From positions 558,001 to 622,000 of the forward strand of contig JAYXKI010000006.1 of NCBI GenBank assembly GCA_037892935.1: 64,000 bases of DNA. The letters are read 5' to 3'. Origin of the DNA: Phlebopus portentosus (lineage: Eukaryota > Basidiomycota > Agaricomycetes > Boletales > Boletinellaceae). A program made the translations under genes and the position numbers. The notes beneath the pieces are model-generated. The model was not told where the DNA came from. It searched no databases and was given only the letters and a program-made list of their open reading frames with translations. Shown in pieces: positions 57,601-64,000 of this stretch. Position 1 is the first letter of the stretch. Each line of letters starts with the position of its first letter.

Positions 57601-60197
57601 CTCATATCTATCTATCTGCCATATCCCTTTGGAAGGGCGAGTCGCCGATTGCGGACCTGTATTCAGAAACGCATCCTGTTGTCAAAATTCATCGTTTGGG
57701 AAAGAGGACTCCAGCGCAGTGCATTAAAGTCTTGAAGGGACACACAAGCTCAGTCGATTCGGTTTCGATCTCCCCCGACGGAAGGTTCATCGCATCTGGT
57801 TCTTATGATCAAACGATTCGTGTCTGGGATACCGACAGTGGCAAGCCCATGTGGTGTTTTAGGGCAGGCTCGGGAGTCGCTTCTGTCGCGTTCTTGCCGG
57901 ACAGCAAGCAAGTCGTGTTATGCTCCAAAAATAGAATGATCCGTGTTTTCGATGTCGACAATGGCGAACCCGTTTCTGGTCCATTTAATGCGGACGAATT
58001 AAAGACAGCGTCTTCTGCAGACGGCAGCCGTGTCATCTTAGTTCAAAGCCAAATTCTATATTTTGAGAATGGAGAGCTCGTCTCTGTTCGGTTCGAGGAT
58101 GATATCGACTACCTCGCAGTCTCGGCGGACGGGAAGTTCGTCCTAGGTTTCAAAGGCATTTGGGATGCCGGCACCGGGAAGCGAGTCTCGGAGTTCGACG
58201 TAGACATCGCGGTGTCATATGCTATCTCGCCAGACAGACGTGTCGTGGCAGGCTCGCTCAATGGGACGATCAGCATTTGGAATGACAGAGGCGAGCTCGT
58301 CACGGGACCGTTCAAAGCACATTCATCATATGTCTACTCGGTCTCATTCTCTCAGGACGGAAAGCGCGTCGTCTCGGGTGGAGGTGGAGAGGATGGATCG
58401 ATTGCCGTCTGGGATGCCGACAATGGACGGCTTATCTGGGGACCATTCAGAGAACACAGTTTATCTATTACGTCAGTTCTTTTCACTCAAGACGGTAAAC
58501 GCGTCATCTCAGGTTCGCACGACAACACTATACGCATTTGGGATGTAGGCAGCACCGACGCTGTTTCATGTGCATTCGAGGCGCATACGGGACCGGTAAT
58601 CTCAGTTGCATTCTCTGCTGACGGAAAACGCTTCGTCTCAGGCTCCGATGATCACACGATTCGAATCTGGAACGCTGACACTGGCAAGCACCTCTTGGGC
58701 CCGCTCGAGGGGCACACAGACGGTGTCTATTCGGTGGCATTCTTCCCAGACGGCAAACGCATCGTCTCAGCTTCTTTAGATCGCACTATTCGCATTTGGG
58801 ACGCCAACAGCGGAAAGCTCGTCTTGGAACCGATGCAAATGCACTCGTCTGGGATCTCGTTACCGGTCTCTACCGATGGGAAACGTATCCTCTCCGGTAT
58901 GGGCTCCATTTTTATCTGGGATGCCGAGACCGGTGAGCCTGTCTCGGGTCCGCGCATCGAAAATGTAACTTCAGTGGCAGTATCTCCAGATGGCAAGCGT
59001 ATCGTGTCTGCTTCCGAAGACGCGAGGATAAGCATTTGGGATACCGATAGCGGCGAGCTCGTCTTGGGCCCACTCGAGGGGCACACAGGTAGCATCGGTT
59101 CACTGGCGCTCTCTCCGGACGGGAAGCGCTTCGCATCGGGTTCCGGTGACAAAATGGTTCTTATCTGGGATGTCGACAGCGGTGAATCCATTTCGGGTCC
59201 GCTCGAAGCAAACGCGTCAGACGTCTTGTCAGTCGCGTTTTCTCCGAATAGCAAGCTGCTCGTCTTTAGTTCTTGGGATAAGACGATATGCGTTTGGGAT
59301 GTCGATAGTGGCGGCCTCATCTTGGGACCGCTCGAGGGGCACATTGACGGCGTCATGTCAGTGAAGTTCTCTCCGGTCGATGGGACTCGCGTCGTATCGA
59401 GTTCTGAAGATAAGACCATACGGATGTGGGACGTGAGCAGGGATGAAGTCATTGCAGGAGATGCTGGAAAGCGAGCGACGGGTGCTGGGTCGTGTTCGCC
59501 CATGTCCTACGACGCAGATAAGGATGTAGGCCTTTACAGCCAGAACTCTGCCAGGACGGCGTCCGCGGATCGCAAAATCTCGAAATGGACCTTATGTGAT
59601 GATGGCTGGGTGAAAGGTGAAGAGGGTGAATTGTTGATCTGGATACCTGAGGATATGCGCACGACTCTGTGGACACATCGAACCATTTCCATCCTCAGTT
59701 GTCAGTTTTCGACGAAGCTGGATCTCCTGAACTCCCCTGTTGGTGAGGACTGGTCGAAAGCCAAGGCGGCTGTGGAAGCCGATGCTGCTGCTGTAGAAGT
59801 AGATGCACAAGTGGAAGCTATCGAAGATGGGGAGAATGGTTATCCTCGCGAGGACATTCGATGCGTTGAAGTTGCTGATCTGGTTAGCCTTCGATGGGCA
59901 TCTCTTACTCTCTTTTTATTGTTATTTTTATTCAGTGTTTATGTTTCGACTTCTATCTAGTGTTTTGCATTACTATACCATGCATTTATGATTATTTCTC
60001 AGAGCTTGAGTCGCAGTATCGTTGCGTTCTTCCCGAATCTGAATCTAGACAGACTTCTTCACTTTATTTCCGGTGCTTCGGAGGGACTACAATTGGCGTT
60101 GCTGCAGCCTTCGCATTCAGTGGGTGATGATGCTCTGATTGACCGGGCATCTCTGGTCCAGCTGAAAATGACAGATACATTGCCCATGAACATTTAG
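54693..60197 (+). CDS. STAND/NLR-like protein: C2-like, helical, NACHT, WD40
   Basis: Ten exons splice in phase (54693-54723, 54786-54921, 54970-55088, 55140-55393, 55447-55497, 55551-55749, 55799-55912, 55971-57469, 57516-59882, 60003-60197), 1,654 residues. Order: C2-like domain (residues ~10-95, KLIGHVNISAAELL), then a helical region with IHPLVNVSWKIVTALYRVV. The NACHT P-loop GAAGSGKST is at ~358 and Walker B IVIILDALDES at ~455. A winged-helix region with RLHHASFADYLLSSDRSG follows. From ~868 there are 14 WD40 repeats, possibly two propellers, some degenerate (repeats 3, 4 and 10), then a C-terminal segment GELLIWIPEDMR. Family members are fungal NLRs tied to non-self recognition and regulated cell death. 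Without the last intron the frame ends at 59960 with a hydrophobic tail. No effector such as HET or Patatin is fused. Confidence 0.9.
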
Positions 60198-61158
60198 GCT
60201 CTAAGCTCGCCCGTAAGTATGTCAGAAACATATCAAACGCCTTACAGACCGCTTGTCATTGCGTGTCTGCCACCAAGCTCACAGTTTAGAATGAACCCAG
60301 CATCGTCCTTGAGAGGACATCACACGTTATACAATAAGTCAAAGTCTATTCAAGTCGGTATGTAGCATAGTATGATCCTCACTTTCACAGTCTAGCCCAA
60401 AATGAAGAAGACAAGGCCAATTTAAACATCAAAGCAGAGAAATACGTATACTAGAAATCAACAAAGACGGATGAAGCAGTGAGTCGAGTGTCGAGAGTAG
60501 AAGATCATGTTGGTGACCGCTCTGTCGATTGATATAGCAACCGTTCTTTACAGTACAAACAGGGAAGAGAAAAAGCACTGAATGAATACTCGTTGAAATA
60601 GGAAATGTTCTATAGGATCGCGATTAGTGTCTACCCTTCGTTCAAGTTCCCCGCTGAGCATAGATAGCATGGAAAACACTGCTGCTACACTGTAGGAGAA
60701 GGAAGACACTAGTACTGCCAGGGAAAGAGTAATGCAAAGCTTATCCATGCAGTGCAATGTGAAGAGCGGCACTGAGTTGGACTACTGGCTCAAGACAAGT
60801 CTATTAGTGCACAGATGGATGTGACGTGAATTCGTATAGACCAGTATAAATTTTTCTCCTGCAGACAAACCATAGAGGAGGGCAAAAGACCCAAAGCAGG
60901 ATTTTGTGAACCATCAGTGCTGCAATATGATCTATCAACTTCGTCGCCAGTGAAGTAGGACATCAGAATATAGAGCTTCACTTCATATAAGAGGAGGAAC
61001 CAGCAACTGTAGGTCACATGAGAGTATGAAAGGTCTAAGAATACGACTGAACACGAGGAGAACTCATGCATCATCGCGCTCTAGGTAAGTATAGGTATGT
61101 ATAAGATCATCCTGAAAAAGATGGTACCCTCCGGACCTCATCTCAACTCCGTTTCACA
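60198..61158. other. intergenic between tandem NLR genes
   Basis: 3' flank of NLR1 followed by the promoter of NLR2. Holds the repeat at 60352-60610 and, near 61010-61158, the promoter block shared with NLR1. No gene is seen; a minus-strand hydrophobic frame at 60548-60772 looks random. Confidence 0.5.
60352..60610. repeat. non-coding repeat, copy 2 (matches 52736-53040)
   Basis: Lies about 150 bp after the first NLR stop codon. Landmarks shared with copy 1, in order: TCAAGTCGGTATGT, ATCCTCA, GAGTCGAG, AGAAGA, TTCTTTACAGTACAAA. Confidence 0.65.
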
Positions 61159-63960
61159 ATGTCGAACGATACCTATTATGCTCTAGAAGGTCGGTCACGG
61201 TCTCGTGTCTCGCTCGTATCAGTTGGGCCATGTCTGATACATTATTTCCTAGTCCTCCGTGTTGATAGAATCCCAAAGAAAGCGATGCATGCCGCGCTTT
61301 ATGTGGAGGTCAGGCTTGACGATGCCATTCGAAAGACAGGAATGCTCAACGACGAAGGAAAGCCGGCTCTGAATGGCACTCTAGTTTTGTGAGTGCATTA
61401 CGTTCACTAATCTGCAATCGCTGATTGATAATTAGCTCTCGGTCCGACAATGATTCCATTGCCATTGCTTTTGACATCCATTTGAGGAACTCAGTGAAAT
61501 GCATTGGTCATGTCATCATCAACGCTACAGAGCTGTTAAAAGAATCCGCTGGAAGCGATGGTGAGCAGCGATCCATCTCCAAACTTTAGCCCATATTCAA
61601 CTGTCATTTAGTCCGACGAAATCTTGTCATTTCGAAGAAACCTCTATGGTCCAGCAAAGCACGCTCAGAGGATGCTGGTAGCATTATTCTCCGCCTCAAG
61701 ACGGTAGACGCGCAAACTCGAGCACACATTGAGGTCAATGCAGCAGAGGAAAGTGTCAAACAACTCAATGGTCTGGTTCAAAGAACCGAAAATATCCCAG
61801 AAGTGGCCGGAACTGTCATTGATGTGGTGCATATGGTAATCGGGATAGTCGATGATGTCGCGGAAGTAAGTACTCTATCTCTGGAATGACACTTCTGATG
61901 ATGTCTATTCTTGTAGATTCATCCCATTGTCAACATCTCGTGGAAAATTGCGACAGCTTTGTACAAAGTATGCGCATGTCGACGCTGTTGCACCTATCCA
62001 ATAGTTGACTATTTCGTGCAGGTCGTGTCCATCCAATTGAAGACTGAATCCGAACTGGTCGATCTTGTCGACAAAGTTCAGAAGACGTATGAGTTCTGCG
62101 CCAAGGCAGGGAATTTGGAAGACAAAACCAAATTGCTGAAGCCCATAATGAAGGCTTTGCTTGGTGAGATAATTGAATGCTCTCGCTTTGTACAGAAATA
62201 TTCAGGACGCAGCTTCATCGGTACGCACGGGTTTTGATTGACTTTCTGTAGAGACTAATTCAGCGCATAGGTCGAACGACTCGACTTACTGCTCGTCAAG
62301 AGGTAGAGGAACACTCAAAACTCTTGGATAGGCTCAGAGGAGAAATGAACTCGGTCATTGGCTTGCACACAGCTCAGGCGGCTGATGCAACTCGTACGTT
62401 ACAATACATAATTTTCATTTATAGCACCTGCTGAGGATCTATTGCCGATCAGAATTGCAGCAACATCTCGAGGAACTCGGGAAGATACTCGAACCTTTCA
62501 AGTCCATATCCGATATCTCAACTCATCCCCGATGTCTTGAAGGGACACGCAAGGAATACTTGACGTGGATCATGAATTTCGTGTCCTCGGAGACGGCTCC
62601 GAATATTCTCTGGCTGTCTGGCGTAGCAGGATGTGGGAAGAGTACAGTCGCTGTTACCGCCTCAGGCAGATGCACAAAAGAAGGCTATCATCCTGTTCAT
62701 CTGTTCTTCGAACGGGAGAAGAGCAAATCTAGTTCTATCGTTCGGACCATTGCTTACGAGCTCGCGTGTCGTTACCCGTCTGTCGCTCGGGAGATCATCA
62801 AGACTGTCAGGCGAAATAATAACATCAAGGATAGCGAATTGAAAGACCAGTTCAAGGACCTACTCTTGGACCCACTAAACGCCGGTGCAAATGATGTTGT
62901 CGGCCCCATCGTCATTATTCTCGATGCTCTCGACGAGAGCGGCAGCTCTGTTGAACGACGGCATCTCCTACGCTTACTAAAGACTGAATTTGCACAACTT
63001 CCGCCAAAAGTTCGCATTTTGGTTACGAGTCGTCCCGAGGAAGATATTGAGACATACCTGTCAGCCCAAAGGCATGTTTTTCGCATCGAGCTCGTTCACG
63101 GCACTGAGGACAGCAGACACGACGTAGATCATTATATCATAAATGAGGTGAAGGACCTGGTCAAGGGCTGTGACGACGAAATTCAGGTGCTCTGCAAGAC
63201 TGCGAACGGGTTGTTCATCTGGGCGTCTACTGCCGTAAAGATGGTGCAAGAAGCCACCATCCCGCGACGGACCCTGCAAAGACTTGCGAAGGACATTCAA
63301 TCAGTTGGCGGATATGGCCTTGATAGCCTCTATGAGACTGTACTCGAAGGGTCGGGAATCTGGCAGGATGTAGACTCGAAAGATGATGGCACGAGAATTC
63401 TGGGATTTATCTTGCTCGCAAAGGAGGCTATGGGCAGTGTCGATTCCGGAGCCTTCCTAGGATTGGAGGAAGGCATTGTAGATCTTATACTGAGGCAACT
63501 TCGATCGGTAGTTTCATACGAGCCCGGGAAACCAGTTCGTCTGCACCATGCATCCTTCGCCGACTATTTACTTTCATCAGACAGGTCCGGTGGTAAACTA
63601 TGGCACATCGACGAGACGAAGCAGAAGCAAGTCGTGACCGAGCGGTGTTTTGGCGTCATGGCAGAGAATCTGCGGTTCAACATCTGTGGGATTAAGACGT
63701 CGTTCCTTTGCAACAACGAGCTCTCAGGGCTCAGACAGCGCATCGAAGACGCGATACGGCCCCATCTGGATTATGCATGCCGATTCTGGGCGGCGCATGT
63801 GTGCGAACTGCCGTCGGAGGACAGACCGATCGAAGTACTGAGCAAGCTAAGACAATTCACGGAAAGCCACCTGCTGTATTGGTTTGAAGTGCTTAGTCTG
63901 ATGGAACAATTCGATCGCGTTGCCGTCCGAGCATTGTTCGACGCAAGTCAGTGGGCTACG
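61159..63960 (+). CDS. STAND/NLR-like protein, tandem paralogue, cut by window end
   Basis: Paralogue of the gene at 54693 with the same exon plan. Eight exons are visible, from MSNDTYYALEG to the donor GTTAGT at 63961, so the WD40 part would lie beyond the window. The C2-like domain reads VLRVDRIPKKAMHAALYVEV and KCIGHVIINATELLKES. The helical region has IHPIVNISWKIATALYK. The NACHT P-loop is GVAGCGKST and Walker B is IVIILDALDESG. The large exon (62453-63960) is open throughout with no stop, so the gene looks intact as far as seen. Divergence from the first copy is uneven: near-identical around LHHASFADYLLSSDRSG, but strongly changed with length differences at about 63061-63480. The promoter region is shared with copy 1. 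Confidence 0.88.
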
Positions 63961-64000
63961 GTTAGTAATTTTGTCCACGCATTTGATATTCTTCTAATCT

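Noticed and set aside
58727..59503. 258-codon minus-strand frame inside the WD40 region
   Set aside because: It is the antisense reading of the WD40 repeats; its periodic Ser/Pro pattern only mirrors the repeats.
1..64000. CRISPR arrays, operons, prokaryotic ribosome sites, insertion sequences
   Set aside because: Spliceosomal introns throughout show a eukaryotic nuclear genome; no direct-repeat/spacer pattern was seen.

Overview
The window is nuclear DNA of a filamentous basidiomycete, most likely an Agaricomycete. The evidence is genes cut by many short GT-AG introns of about 50-60 bases, paired Zn(II)2Cys6/fungal-TF regulators, a DyP-type peroxidase without a signal peptide, and NACHT-WD40 proteins with a C2-like N-terminus. 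I cannot name the species. All calls were made by reading the translations; splice sites were placed by eye.

Layout. 1-12 kb: two paralogous Zn2Cys6 transcription factors in tandem on the minus strand, with the same intron positions; one carries a 1.6-kb intron. 12-19 kb: a gene-poor stretch. 19-33.6 kb: housekeeping-type genes, namely a double PH-domain protein, acyl-CoA binding protein, a Kelch ectodomain membrane protein, a proline-rich disordered protein, and a CoA-type Nudix hydrolase. 34.2-38.8 kb: a tandem segmental duplication carrying a small secreted-protein gene, with the tail of the neighbouring DnaJ (Sis1-type) gene copied as a pseudogene fragment. 39-50 kb: HAD dehalogenase, Vtc1-like polyphosphate-complex subunit, an Ala/Ser/Pro-rich protein, an alpha/beta hydrolase, a DyP peroxidase with a 10-base micro-exon, and a DUF4604 protein. 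50.5-52.5 kb: a zinc-ligand-rich regulatory-type gene broken by three frame disruptions. 54.7-64 kb: two tandem STAND/NLR-like genes (C2-like domain, helical region, NACHT, WD40); the second runs off the window.

How the genes relate. Most of the left and centre reads as ordinary, syntenic chromosome with divergent promoters as short as 116 bp. The right end and the 34-38 kb block are the dynamic parts. In both places a gene and its flanks have been copied in tandem and then diverged, which fits secreted-protein and NLR (allorecognition or defence-type) loci. A non-coding segment near 52.8 kb matches the 3' flank of the first NLR gene, suggesting that the NLR array once extended further left.
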